Positions 21,240 through 32,231 of a DNA stretch of 42,765 nucleotides are shown here, piece after piece; the first letter of the stretch is position 1; each line of letters opens with the position of its first letter. The notes under the pieces were generated by a model. The model was not told where the DNA came from, ran no database searches, and was given only the letters and a program-made list of their open reading frames with translations. Source of the stretch: Chara braunii (lineage: Eukaryota; Streptophyta; Charophyceae; Charales; Characeae); NCBI GenBank assembly GCA_003427395.1, contig BFEA01000160.1:2726203-2768967 (forward strand), read 5' to 3'. The position numbers were made by a program, and so were the translations under genes.

Positions 21240-22184
21240 ATAATGTTTACCTTTCCCTCTGCGGGGAAGTGGCGGCTCCTGTTTTGATGCCATGATCCTT
21301 TTGGATGTCAGTTGGAAGAGCGTTGCTGAATCTATATCTATTAGACACAGCCGAAGGGCCTTTGTCGTCTGAGAGAGAGAGCTGTACTGAGACTCCGTAA
21401 AATAGGGGGAGTGAGGGACATGGGGGATGGAAGGGAGGGNGAAAAGAGAGGAGGGGGGGCGGGGGGNGGGGGGGGGGAGAGGTAGCAGAGGGTGATGGCA
21501 AGGGTGTGGTGATGGTCTCTTCTAGCTTTCAGGGCTTCAGAAGTCGGAGTTTGTCATACTGGGCTTTTTGTCCGTCCAATGAACAGGCGAAATTACCTTC
21601 TGTAGGATTTCCAGGGGGAAACGGTGGGGTGAAAGGGGGTTGCCATGGGGTATTGTGTTTGATTTTGTTTTGTCCACTACCTATCATCGAGGTGTCAAGG
21701 CGTTCCAGAGGCAGTAGGTTTATTGGTGGTTCACATGCCTAGCTGTGCGTTGATGCTCTAATTGTCGGCAGCAGCAGTAGCAAATGAAGCAGCGATCCGG
21801 ATTCGAGGTTCATGTGAGGTTGGTGAAGAATGCTCTCCCCGGCAATTGTAGCTAGCGTGGAGATGAATAGTCTTTGTTCAATGCCTCCGTGTATGCGTCC
21901 TTTGTTCAACGTCTCCGTGTCTCCGTCGGCTGTTTTGATTTTTTAGTGTGGCCGTAGTTACTGATCTAGTCTTGTGCTGTTTACAGGCTCGCCTGTTTTG
22001 TATGATTTGCAAGGTAATTAAATCTTTGATGACTTTCATATTTTGCTGAATGCTGCTTGTGGAATGAAAGATTGTTCAGTGATCTCTTGCCGCAATCTGT
22101 TTCATACCCCCCACTGTATCGTCCTTGCTGCCTTTGCATCTCTCCTCTCCAATTCTACCTCTTGCACTATAACTCCCTTGCAGA
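21240..22184. other. 3' flank of paralogue 1 with G-rich tract
   Basis: The first ~120 bp after the stop still match the 3' flank of the second paralogue (shared GGGAAGTGGCGGCT), so they are probably 3' UTR. A purine/G-rich tract at 21409-21483 contains two undetermined bases (21440 and 21467) and runs of G that could form a quadruplex. Nothing else is recognised. Confidence 0.5.
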
Positions 22185-22306
22185 CCTGGGTGATATCAAG
22201 TCTGCTATGTCTGTTTCTCCAGATCCAATCTTGTGCGTCTGCTTGCCTGGGTGATATCAAGTCTGCTGTGTCTGTTGCACCAGATCCAATCCGTGCGTTT
22301 GCTTGC
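22185..22306 (+). repeat. 61-bp direct duplication
   Basis: Two adjacent copies beginning CCTGGGTGATATCAAGTCTG at 22185 and 22246, with only a few substitutions. Confidence 0.93.
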
Positions 22307-22430
22307 TAGGTGGATCTGGTTTTGATAGGAGTATTCTGACAAAGGTCTTTTTGTACTACATTCGATGCCATTTCTCAGGCTAAGATATGACCTAGACACT
22401 AATCCATTGCCTTGAAAAAGAAGCTGCTTA

Positions 22431-22640
22431 GATGGTGAACCGTCGCTCTGAACAAGATGTGAACTGGTCAGTGAAGCGCACGAATCGAGTGGAGTCCAAA
22501 GTTTTCAGTTTTTGAATCAGGATAGAAAGGAATAAACATCATGAAGAGATGGTGAACCATCGCTCTGAACAAGATGTGAACTGGTCAGTTTGTCAGTTTC
22601 GGAATCAGGATGGAAAGAAAAAATAAACATCATGAAGATA
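22431..22640 (+). repeat. 117-bp direct duplication
   Basis: GATGGTGAACC(G/A)TCGCTCT starts at 22431 and 22548. Both copies continue with GAACAAGATGTGAACTGGTC and end with AATAAACATCATGAAGA. The second copy is shorter through an internal deletion. Confidence 0.92.
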
Positions 22641-25600
22641 TTGTCCAGAAGGGTCCAACGCTTTCAGTGTTCGAAAGTAAGTATTGTGTTTGGTAAATGG
22701 TGGGGTGGCGAATGTGAATGTGAGGATCTTACCTGACTCGGCGATTCCTATAGAGTGTGGTGAACGTAATTAACGTACCAGGTACCCTGCTGCTCCTGTA
22801 CTTGTTATGAGAACCACAACGATCAGTTCCAACAGTGGCGTTGGATCGAAAAAAAGCTGTGTGAACGTGAGAGTGTGTGCTGTGTGTGTACCCTGCCATC
22901 GATAATTGCCCGTCGCTCTGGTTACCTAAACCTCCAGTCGTTCCAAGTCTCTTTTCTTTTTCCGAACACTGAACGGTTGCAGTGCGTGAATTGCTGGTCC
23001 ACCGAGCCTCTTTGTGAAAATCACTGGCTTCTTTCCTTGTATGTCCCGTGATGTGAACCAAAGGCCCGGTAGATAATGGTGGTTTGGAGGCACCAAACTC
23101 CGCCGATTGGATTGCAGCAGACTGGTGACAGTTATGCTGGTGACCAACATTTCCACCTGATGCCACGATGCCTGCGTTCAGCAAAGTGTCGGGGGATCAA
23201 CGGAGGCGGGGACCGGGCGTAGAATGCTACGTTGGTCGTGGCATGGCCCGGACGTAGAACGCTACGTTGGTCGTGGCGTGGCGGTAAGGTGTATGCATCA
23301 CAGTTTGTCTAACCACTGGTACATCCAACGAGGTCTCCTTTTCTCGATGCGGATTCCCCCTGTGCGCTAATGCTAGCGCCGCGTTTTTTTTTTTGGCTGG
23401 CGCTGCCATCCTTTTTGGTCCAGTTGCCCCGAGCCTCCGGAATATCACGAGTGACTCTTGTGACTCCGAAGTCGGTTGGGGCCATGGGTTGGGGGGTTAA
23501 GTTCGTGGTAGCTGAAATAACAATCTGCACAAAACTGTTTCTGCCGCTGAGGTGCGGAAGAGCATTGAAACAGTATTTTGCCGGTTGCACTGACTCCTTG
23601 GACAAGCAGAGAAATATAAAGAACCAATTTTGCTCGAATCTGCCGGTCTCTCAAGACCACCTTTCCATGGACAAAGCTATCAAATACTAGTTATATTGTC
23701 TGACTGTTGTCCCCTTATGCTGGCAATTTTTCTTGGCTGGCTCCGAGCATGTCCCTTCAGCGATGAGTCACCTTTCTGCTGAGAACATCACAGGAACGTG
23801 AGGCCAACGATGCCAGCTCGACACTCGAGACGTACTCTGGTCTTACGTTATGAGATCAAACATTTTGCGTCTGGCGCTGAATTTGCGTCTGCTGCTGATT
23901 GTGGTCACATTTGCAAGGCTAGCGTAGTAGTATAGACAGGAATGCACACATTCGGTATTCCGTTCATCTGCGAAGACTGGTCTCTGCTCCCAAGTCAGTG
24001 GTCATTGCCAGTGTTCGAGGAGTGACACCGAGCTCACAAAGTTTGCACTGCTGGAATAGCTGTGGAGGACGAATTAACAGCGGAGAGGGTGAGAGTAAAC
24101 TGCCTGCGCGTCCGACCCTCTGCTTTGGGAGGTGGATGTGTGCATTGCGCCAAAGTTGAAATGAGTTGGTGCAGCTATGTTTTTCAGCGTTGTTGTTTGT
24201 CTCTGGCAATCGCACAACGGGACATCCACATGAGAAGATCTCAAAGCAGAAGAAATTGAAGGATTGTCTTGTAGACAAACCGACAGTCATAATGTGTAAG
24301 ACCGGATTTTGGTAAGGGGGTGCTGGCTCCGCGGTGTACGTGGATTAGGAGGGAAAGTGTTTCGAATTGAGGTATGTGAGCGGCAGGGCAAAAAGGTTTG
24401 ACGGAATGGGAAGGAAGATCTTTTGGCTATGGGAAGAAAAAAGAATCGGGATATTTGGCTCTGTGTTTTTTGTCTCGTGTACTGCGTGAATTGGTTGGCT
24501 ACTGGAAGTGGATTGTTGACAATGCTCTCTCAACACATATACTCAGTGAACTTCGACGAAACAGTTCAGTTTGTCACAGCCTCTCGTTTGTTGTCCTCTT
24601 CCTCTTCTCCCTCTCTGCCTGTGGTTTACCGGGCAGCTCTGTTTGACGATATATACTTGCGAACTTTTTCTGATTGAGGATAACAAAGTCTGCTGACCAA
24701 TAGGGAGAAGAAATGCTGAAGGAAGAGGGAAAGCAGAGTCATCTGCACGTTCTCCAGTGTTTATTCATCACCGCCAGAAAAAGAGTGAACAGGTATCCGT
24801 CCCTGCGTGATTAACACGAAAGGAGAGGACTGTCGTTATGGTAAGGGACTTCGTTGTTCACCCTCCTGCAAGAAATAACTGTGGGTTCATATGGCATAGT
24901 CGGTTTCACTGTAGTTGTTCCATCCGTAATCTGTGCGCTTTTGAACCTGTGAGCATCTTGTGTGAGTGGTGGTGCTGTGCGCCCAGGCTTCATGACACAT
25001 GCTAGAGCGATGGAGTGTGCCGGCAAAATTGCACGAGTATGGTAGAAGGGTGCTGGGAAGTCGATTTGTGGGCGAGTGTCTGGGTGTTGGTAAAATCTTG
25101 AAATCTGTCAATATGAGATAATTTTGAGTTAATATATGGGGGGAAGATATCGACGTCAAGCATCATTCTCAATGGTCCTTGCACAGGGTCAAGGGGAACA
25201 GGTTGAAAGGGACCCTGGGGACTTGTTTCGATAGTGATGAAACGGTGCAAAGGGAGCCTGACTATTTTTTTTTCTTTCTTTTCTGTCATATACCTCATGC
25301 TACCTTATCTCCTATTGAAGTCCAGCTTCTACTCGTCAAATGTTTTGCTGTTATGGGTTGACAGCATGGATTGACATTGCGTGAGAACCGCTGTGAATCC
25401 CTAACACCTGGTGCGATCTAGGAGGCGGACTCAGTACCTCCCAACCAACCAGGAGGCCCAAGCCAACAGTCTCCGAAGCCTGGCTTATTTGGATAGTGAT
25501 AAAGTTTTTGAAGTCTACCAACTGCAACAACTAATCCAGAAAGGGAGGCTCTTTGAGCACTGCTTTTGGTTGGATATTATGGGATTGTCTGGCCCAGTAG

Positions 25601-25789
25601 AAAACGGACTATCAACCTACAGCTTCCCTCTGATTTGCAGTGCTGCAAAGTCTAATCAACACAATAACATAGTAGATGCATCATCGACTAGCAACCATCA
25701 GCAGAACACCAGGTTGAGTGCCTTTTCTCTTGCACATTCTGTGGGCTTGTAGAGGATGGTGTGGAGGAGGTGGACGGAGAGATGTCTTT
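22641..25789. other. Spacer between the paralogues
   Basis: Contains a 35-bp duplication at 23215-23283 built on CGTAGAA(T/C)GCTACGTTGG. A plus frame at 25411-25752 (113 codons) reads smoothly without homopolymers, but I recognise no family, and it ends in a GA-rich repeat. No other gene is supported. Confidence 0.4.
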
Positions 25790-26025
25790 ATGTGCGAGAG
25801 CGAGAGCGAGAGAGAGAGGGAGAGAGAGAGGGAGAGAGCAAGAGAGAGAGAGGGTGGGGGCGGAGTTGAAGAGGCTGAAAGTGGGGCATAGAGAGAGTGA
25901 CAGTGGTGGAGGATTATAAGAGGGTGAAAGTGGGGCACATAGAGAGAGAGAGAGACAGAGAGAGAGAGGAGTATTAGAAGAGGTTGAAGGTGGGGGGGGG
26001 TGGAGTGGAAGAGGGTGAAAGTGGG

Positions 26026-26063
<38 letters not shown>

Positions 26064-26160
26064 AGGTGGCAGAGTGGACGAGGGTGAAAGTGGGGCACAC
26101 ACAGAAGAGGGGGGGAAGAGAGAGAGAGAGGTGGCGGAGTGGACGAGGGTGAAAGCGGGG

Positions 26161-26199
<39 letters not shown>

Positions 26200-26860
26200 A
26201 TGGAGTGGAAGAGGGTGAAAGTGGGGCTNNNNNNNNNNNNNNNNNNNNNNNNNNNNNNNNNNNNNNNNNNNNNNNNNNNNNNNNNNNNNNNNNNNNNNNN
26301 NNNNNNNNNNNNNNNNNNNNNNNNNNNNNNNNNNNNNNNNNNNNNNNNNNNNNNNNNNNNNNNNNNNNNNNNNNNNNNNNNNNNNNNNNNNNNNNNNNNN
26401 NNNNNNNNNNNNNNNNNNNNNNNNNNNNNNNNNNNNNNNNNNNNNNNNNNNNNNNNNNNNNNNNNNNNNNNNNNNNNNNNNNNNNNNNNNNNNNNNNNNN
26501 NNNNNNNNNNNNNNNNNNNNNNNNNNNNNNNNNNNNNNNNNNNNNNNNNNNNNNNNNNNNNNNNNNNNNNNNNNNNNNNNNNNNNNNNNNNNNNNNNNNN
26601 NNNNNNNNNNNNNNNNNNNNNNNNNNNNNNNNNNNNNNNNNNNNNNNNNNNNNNNNNNNNNNNNNNNNNNNNNNNNNNNNNNNNNNNNNNNNNNNNGGGG
26701 GGGGGGCGGAGTGAGTGGAAGAGGGTGGAAGTGGGGCAGAGATGGATGTCTGGGTAGGGGAGTGGAAGAGGGGGAAAGGGAGGCAGAGATGGATGCTTGT
26801 GTGTATTTGGAGGGAGAGAGAGAGAGAGAGAGTGAGAGAGAGAGAGAGAGAGAAATGTAT
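25790..26860. repeat. GA/CA-rich hypervariable minisatellite spanning a gap
   Basis: At least eight copies of a core like GAGTGGAAGAGGGTGAAAGT followed by GGGGCA, separated by variable (GA)n or (CA)n runs. Cores are visible near 25870, 25930, 25985, 26010, 26080, 26145, 26205, 26715 and 26762. Undetermined bases occupy 26229-26696 (468 N) and both gap edges lie in the repeat, so true copy number is unknown. Long apparent frames across it on both strands are artefacts. Confidence 0.93.
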
Positions 26861-27272
26861 GTAGATGGAGTGAGGTCTACATGTACAGTTGTGTACGTAT
26901 ACAGACATAGATTGCAGGGCTTATGGCCAGGGTAGAGAGGGATCGGGCAACAAGCGGGAGGGAAACAGTGGGATAAGGCCAGTGGATTTGTAAAGTTGTA
27001 TCTTTATTGACAGAGGTAACAGTGTTTATCGTCCAGCGAGAGAGGGACTGAGGGAGAAGTGGGAGCAGAGAATAGTGGGAGAAAGCATTCGATTTGGGGG
27101 GTACGAGAGAGAGTGGCAAAGGTAGATAGAGTGGGGTGGGGTGAGGGAACGAGTGATTGGGCAAGAAACGGGAAGGTGAAACACGTGGGGATGAGAGACA
27201 GAGGAAGCTCGAGCGGGGAGTGAAATAGAGATCCCTGTCGTCGTTATTCCTGAAAACTTTGTGTTTTTGCAG
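26861..27272. other. Upstream region of paralogue 2
   Basis: GA-rich, purine-biased plus strand with no recognised exon. It probably includes leader and promoter sequence of the gene at 27451. A T-rich acceptor-like sequence lies just before 27276. Confidence 0.4.
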
Positions 27273-27275
27273 TAG
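27273..27275 (+). other. Putative 5'-UTR intron acceptor (paralogue 2)
   Basis: TTTTTGCAGTAG aligned to the same position in paralogue 1 (20139-20141). In this copy the upstream GCAG is an equally good acceptor. The downstream leader is conserved between the two genes. Confidence 0.4.
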
Positions 27276-27355
27276 CAGCATTTTGGAAGAAAACATTGCT
27301 AGACATCTACTACTGTGCTCCTTGTCTTCAAAAGTTCTGAAACTTTTTTCGGCAG

Positions 27356-27379
27356 ATGATTGATTGCTTCTGGGTTTGA
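27356..27379 (+). promoter_or_regulatory. Conserved short upstream ORF (paralogue 2)
   Basis: MIDCFWV then TGA, equivalent to 20224-20250. A second mini-frame MDLS (27434-27448) stops two bases before the main ATG at 27451, matching the layout in paralogue 1. Confidence 0.5.
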
Positions 27380-27450
27380 TAGAGGTGGTCCTGTCGGTTG
27401 CTGCGACTGCTGCTGCTGCCGCTGCGGCGGATCATGGATCTGAGTTGAAG

Positions 27451-28347
27451 ATGGACAATAATGGCAATAATGGTGTTTTGAAACAATGTCAGATGGGTTT
27501 GATTGACTCGGGTTGGGGTAATGGGTGGGTGGGTCTTTCTTTTAGGGATTTGATGGGCAGCGGGGGAGTCGGAGCAGACGGATACGAATCTGCGAAAAGG
27601 CAGCGAATGATGGACCCAGGGACGTTCTTTTCAGCACAGGGAATGGGGATGGGATATCAGCCGCAATTAGCTGCATCATTCTTTGTACCGCGGATATTTC
27701 CTGTAGTTAAATTGCGTGGGCTGCCTTTCAATTGCAATGAGAATGATGTGATTGATTTCTTTGCGGGCCTGGATGTCGTGGATGTGCTTCTAGCACATAA
27801 GGGGGGGAGGTTTTCCGGGGAGGCCTATGTTGTGTTCGGAGCACCGATGCAAGTAGACTTTGCTCTGCAGCGGAATCGACAGAACATGGGGCGGCGCTAC
27901 ATTGAAGTGTTCCGCAGCAAGAAGACGGACTATTACGCAGCGGTGGTTGCTGAAGTCTCTGAATCTCATTCGGACAACCATCATGCAAGTGTCCCCCTGG
28001 TTACGCAGCTGGCTGCTGGAGCTATTAGCAGCAGGCCACCGGGTCCCGACAAGGACCAGTTGGAGCATACCGGAGTGCTGAAGCTGCGCGGACTTCCATT
28101 TTCCGCTTCGAAGAGAGACATCATGAACTTCTTCCAGGAGTTCGCACTCGTGGAGGATAACATTCACATCGTAATGCACAGTGATGGTCGGTCGACGGGG
28201 GAGGCCTATGTCGATTTCTCGGGCCCAGAGGCTGCCAAGGCTGCCATGTGCAAGGACCGGATGACGCTGGGAAATCGGTACATTGAGCTGTTCCGCTCAT
28301 CTCGCGAGGAAGCCACACGAGATGCAACGCGCAATAATAAGATGTGA
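27451..28347 (+). CDS. hnRNP H/F-like RNA-binding protein, paralogue 2
   Basis: A 298-residue protein, collinear with the protein at 20337-21239. It keeps both quasi-RRMs (about residues 84-160 and 208-282) with VKLRGLPFN, GEAYVVF, RYIEVFR and LKLRGLPFS, GEAYVDF, RYIELFR, and the N-terminal ADGYESAKRQRMM. Most differences are in the inter-domain linker (one extra residue) and the C-terminal TRDA repeat (one unit fewer). Many base changes are synonymous, so both copies look functional and under purifying selection. The start is the ATG with A at -3 and G at +4. The frame is open 29 codons further upstream, to a TGA at 27361-27363. No intron interrupts the frame. Expected role: nuclear RNA binding and splicing control, by family. 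Confidence 0.9.
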   Translation: MDNNGNNGVLKQCQMGLIDSGWGNGWVGLSFRDLMGSGGVGADGYESAKRQRMMDPGTFFSAQGMGMGYQPQLAASFFVPRIFPVVKLRGLPFNCNENDVIDFFAGLDVVDVLLAHKGGRFSGEAYVVFGAPMQVDFALQRNRQNMGRRYIEVFRSKKTDYYAAVVAEVSESHSDNHHASVPLVTQLAAGAISSRPPGPDKDQLEHTGVLKLRGLPFSASKRDIMNFFQEFALVEDNIHIVMHSDGRSTGEAYVDFSGPEAAKAAMCKDRMTLGNRYIELFRSSREEATRDATRNNKM

Positions 28348-28467
28348 AACATATCCACGGAGATGGGAAGTGGCGGCTGCTCTTGCTGATGGTGTGAGGG
28401 TTTGGGATATCCGTAGGCAGAGCGGCGATGTATCTTTTTTTGACATACAGGAACTGGGAAAAGGGGT

Positions 28468-28501
<34 letters not shown>

Positions 28502-28975
28502 TCCACAGAGTGGCAGACAGGCATATGGACGAGAAGACCGGCAGGCGTTCTGATGGATATGCGGGTGGTAGGGCTGTTGCTCCTTGCCTGCCTCTTCTGT
28601 GCAGAAGATGACGCTGAACCATTGACTGACATTTTTCCCCTTCTTCATAATGATTATTTTCTTCAAGTTGCAAGCATGCTTTTAGCAGATAGGAGTATGG
28701 GCACTTATTCCAGCACGCATTGGAGGGGGGCTCCTACCAAAAACAGGAACAAAAAAACACAACGAATGAAAGTTGCACTGAAATACTAACCGAAAAAGTC
28801 ACAAAAAAAATATCCGGAGGTTGATTGGTACCTTTGATTCCGTGCTGGCTATTCTTTCATGCTGCTTGCTCCTTAAACAACTTTAACAGATTCACTCACA
28901 GTCGACAGTTGTGATATAAAGAGATTATATAGATATTATGTGCTTTATTAATCCTATTATAGATTCCCTGCGCGC

Positions 28976-29031
<56 letters not shown>

Positions 29032-30100
29032 ATATGGTAAAGAGCTGTAATTACAGTTAGATTCAACGAACCAAAAATCGTTCAAGAAATTATGTACATA
29101 TATACTAGGCGGGCCCATGCAAGCACATCAAACTTTCTAGGACAATTAAGGGCACACGTCAGAAAACCTAGGGCAAGTGCATAGCGAAGAGGCAGCAGTC
29201 TATGTGGGGCCAGGATGTAGCTTGTGTCTGTGATTAACATCTGGCTGAACCATATAGATTGATTGTTATGTATATTCAATGATGGCGGGCAGATCGACAT
29301 TGTATCTCGATTTATGGGAGTGGATTCCGCAGTGAGGTCTATGGAATGATTGGAAGATTCGTAGTCCGGTGGATGGTCAGTGGATTCGAATGTGCTCATC
29401 TTCTGATTGGTGGCAACACTGCGCCCTATTGATTCTGCTGGGTGATTTGAAGACAGCAACTGGTGGGATGCTGCACCAATATGATGATCGATTGGAGGCG
29501 TGCTGAGGTGGCCGACATTCCGTTCTGTGTGCTGCATGGCAGGAGAAGTTCTGGGTCGGTTCTACTGGAGGATTTGAATGTCGAGGAGGACGTGTTTCAA
29601 ATTTGCTGTGCAGTTGCAATGTTGATTATCAAATCTGCAGTGTACTGAGGAGGGCGAAGAGATGAGCACATATACCTTGATGAGGATCCATGGGTAGCAG
29701 GCGGGCGGTATTGTGGAGAGGATTGGATGACCGGTTCAGCCCCGTAGGCTGCTTGCACATATGTACGGCCTGGCGTCGGCGCAGCTGATTCATGCCAGAT
29801 AAGATATCGTCTCAATTTCTTAGGCACGTGATAACCTTTGCCAGAAGACGTGTCTTTGAGTATAATTAGTCATCGGCAGTGGTTGAGGCGGATAATGGTG
29901 GTGAGTGATCACTGATGGATGTACATGTGTGCAAGCAATCTTTGAATCAGAGGATGAATGACATGCGATATGCACTGAGAACCGATCGACTGACACGTGC
30001 AGCAGCTGGCCAATTACACTGATGATGTATTGGAAGATGTGGTGAGGAGTGAGCGAGCACATGACCAAATTTGCACACGTCCCAGGAGAACATTGCGAAT
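28348..30100. other. 3' flank of paralogue 2 and MED20 upstream region
   Basis: Similarity to the paralogue 1 flank fades after about 100 bp. (GA)n runs at 28470-28498, and a compound (CG)(TG)n(GA)n microsatellite lies at 28971-29030. A 61-codon plus frame at 29463-29648 has no recognisable motif. The promoter and leader of the MED20 gene presumably lie in the 3' part of this stretch. Confidence 0.45.
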
Positions 30101-30199
30101 GGTATCTTCGTGGAACAGTCACTGCCGAGGACCGGTATCTTCGTGGTACATGCACTGCCAAGGAACGGTATCTTCGTGGTACTTCACTTGCAAGTGTCG
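30101..30199 (+). repeat. 33-bp tandem repeat just upstream of MED20
   Basis: GGTATCTTCGTGG recurs at exactly 30101, 30134 and 30167. The first two units also share CACTGCC(G/A)AGGA. The array ends 15 bp before the MED20 ATG. The unit is a multiple of three, so the MED20 frame stays open across it and would read GIFVxxxLPRx per unit, but no in-frame ATG precedes it within the open stretch. Confidence 0.95.
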
Positions 30200-30214
30200 A
30201 GAGAGCAACGAACA

Positions 30215-30880
30215 ATGGGGGTGAAGTGGGTTATGTACTGGCAGCCACTGGTTGGAACGGTGACGAGTTCGCAAAATTTTGTCGATTTGGTAAGAGCCGC
30301 AGAGAGCATCCAAAGCGTTCGGATTGGTCGGTGGAATGCCACGTGCGCTACGTATCGACCGGTGATTAGGGATGCACCGTCGTCGGCTGCCGAGGTGTCG
30401 GCAGCGAAGGAGCTTTTTGGAGCTAGCTTCTCTGAGTTGCCCCGCAAGTACTTCTTTGTACTCCGGCAAGAATTCATAGTTGTAGAAGCCGCAACCTCCA
30501 TACAGGCGGTCATGGAGAGAATCCAGTTGTACTTGAACCGACTGTCGGTCTCGTTCGAAGGAGTATGTTTCCAAGTCGGAGATTTCCTAGTGAAAATAGG
30601 TAAAGCAATTCAGTCGCAGAACGAGGTCCTTAGAGGGGTAATGATTGAACTAGAGTACATTCCGACGACTTCCTTGGAGCAAAGTGGACCGCTTCTCTCC
30701 GAGTTCCTTGCTATATGGCAAGACCTGGCCTCTAACATGTCGCAACCAGGCCGCCTGGTTCTTGTTGAGCCTCAGTACGCTGACTTCGGTCTGTCCGATA
30801 CTTACTCTCCTCAGCATATGGCGCTACAGTATGTACTCCTCTGCGTTCATTTCCTTGGGTCCATGAGGACCGTGATGTAA
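30215..30880 (+). CDS. MED20: Mediator complex subunit 20 (MED20/TRFP family)
   Basis: A 221-residue protein, the normal length for MED20. It begins MGVKWVMYWQP, typical of the family's first strand. It continues with GRWNATCATYRPVIRD, LPRKYFFVLR, IVVEAATSIQAVMERI, VSFEGVCFQVGDF and KIGKAI. Further conserved segments are LRGVMIELEY, EFLAIWQDL and the C-terminal DTYSPQHMALQYV, all in the order I know from plant MED20. MED20 pairs with MED18 in the Mediator head module, contacts RNA polymerase II machinery in the nucleus and is needed for transcription of many genes. The ATG has A at -3 and G at +4. The frame is uninterrupted, with no sign of damage. It lies downstream of a 33-bp repeat array and about 2 kb upstream of a NIFK-like gene on the same strand. 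Confidence 0.94.
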   Translation: MGVKWVMYWQPLVGTVTSSQNFVDLVRAAESIQSVRIGRWNATCATYRPVIRDAPSSAAEVSAAKELFGASFSELPRKYFFVLRQEFIVVEAATSIQAVMERIQLYLNRLSVSFEGVCFQVGDFLVKIGKAIQSQNEVLRGVMIELEYIPTTSLEQSGPLLSEFLAIWQDLASNMSQPGRLVLVEPQYADFGLSDTYSPQHMALQYVLLCVHFLGSMRTVM

Positions 30881-30915
30881 CATAGCAATTATGGCCACCT
30901 GTTTTTCTCCACATT

Positions 30916-31112
30916 TGGAGGGGGGAAGTTGAATGGGCTGGGCATTTTGAGAGAGAGCAGGAGAAGAAATCCAGTCAGGGTGTCGTTTGACCATCTGCTT
31001 TTTCTTTTTCTTTTTTTTTTTTCTGTGCTTTCGAGGGGAAAATGGAATATATGGGCATTCGGGGTATATTATTAGCCAGAAGAAAAAATTCACGCAGGGT
31101 GTCACTTGGTTC
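30916..31112 (+). repeat. Degenerate ~117-bp direct duplication after MED20
   Basis: Two diverged copies in the 3' flank. GGGGAAGTTGAATGGGCTGG... is matched by GGGGAAAATGGAATATATGG, and CAGTCAGGGTGTCGTTTG by CACGCAGGGTGTCACTTG. A pyrimidine run (31000-31022) separates them. Probably 3' UTR or just beyond. Confidence 0.55.
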
Positions 31113-32231
31113 TCCTCTTGAGAACATAGCTGTAGAGCAGAGAATGAACATTACGAAGTCGAAGTAGAGAAGATAATGTAACGGACGACGGAGCAATTCC
31201 TGAACTAATGCGGAGTCTGCGGTCTGGAATCCGGAATCTCAGATGCAGTGTGATTTTATTTTCGTTAAAAAAAAACAAAAAAAAACAGAACCTTATTGTT
31301 CTGTCTCCTTACATGTTCCGTGGAGCATCAGTCCGGTTCGTATTCCGCTGGCAATTCAAAAAAAAAAAATACATTGAGAACACTCTCACGCTCCTCCCGA
31401 TTCTGGTGTGGAGGCCCGAAGGACGGGGCATTGAGCACTGTTTTGTTGAGTGAGATCAGTGTTTGGTTACTTAAAGCCGTGTAGTTCGTGGTCGCAATAG
31501 AAAAAGAAGGAAAGCGGAGTTTCTGAGCCAATCCAAAAGTGGAGGTGAAGTTGGACAGAATCTATGCCGGAGAGTGGAAGACGAACCCTTGCCAGACTTT
31601 TAGAGTCTGGACAAAGAAGAAAGAAAAATCAGAATGCGGTGAATTCGTTCTATCTGGCATTTTACTATTCAGTGTGCTAAGTGAAATGGAAATTTGAAGG
31701 GGAGTGGAAGGCGAGAAGTTGCCGAGAACCCTTGTCAATGAAGTGGAAATTTGCCCGAGAGCGGAAGGAAGATGAACCCTCGTAAATGGAATGGAAATTC
31801 TTTAATCTGTGAATGAAAACAGAGTGTGAACACTGTCTTTGGTATCGGGCAACGGTTTCTGTGATTTTTGTTGAGTGCAACAACTTCCAACAAATTGGTC
31901 TATTCGTTCGTTGGCTGGCATTTTTGTCGTTTAGCCGGGCAGACGTGAGAGCTGTGACTGCGTAGAAACCATTCGATTTTGAATCTGTTTTATTCTACAA
32001 TGCGCTGAAGTGGAATTGACAGATTGCAGGGGTGTAGTACTATGATGGGGTGTCGAAGAGTATTACCCTGGGCTGGTAGGGGTGAGGCTCTGATGCTCCC
32101 TGTGATGCTTGTTGTGAAGCTGCGCTGGGCTTTACTGCGCACATTCAAGATGCGGCTTCCTCTTCCTGCCTGTGTGGTGTATTGCATTGTGAACTTGGTA
32201 GTACACACGACTTGGTGTTTTCTAGGGTGTT
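31113..32231 (+). other. Spacer with degenerate AAATGGAA repeats
   Basis: No gene recognised. A-runs occur at 31267-31290 and 31360-31369. Diverged repeats of about 55-60 bp around (A/G)TGGAAATTTG, GAGTGGAAG and GAACCCT(T/C)G occur near 31541-31600, 31680-31740 and 31741-31795. Confidence 0.45.

Noticed and set aside
25688-26908. Long minus-strand frame of 406 codons
   Set aside because: Crosses 468 N and consists of Ser/Leu/Pro translation of a GA/CA minisatellite.
28283-28789. Plus-strand 168-codon frame overlapping the end of paralogue 2
   Set aside because: Runs out of frame over the conserved coding end and through a GA microsatellite; no motif.
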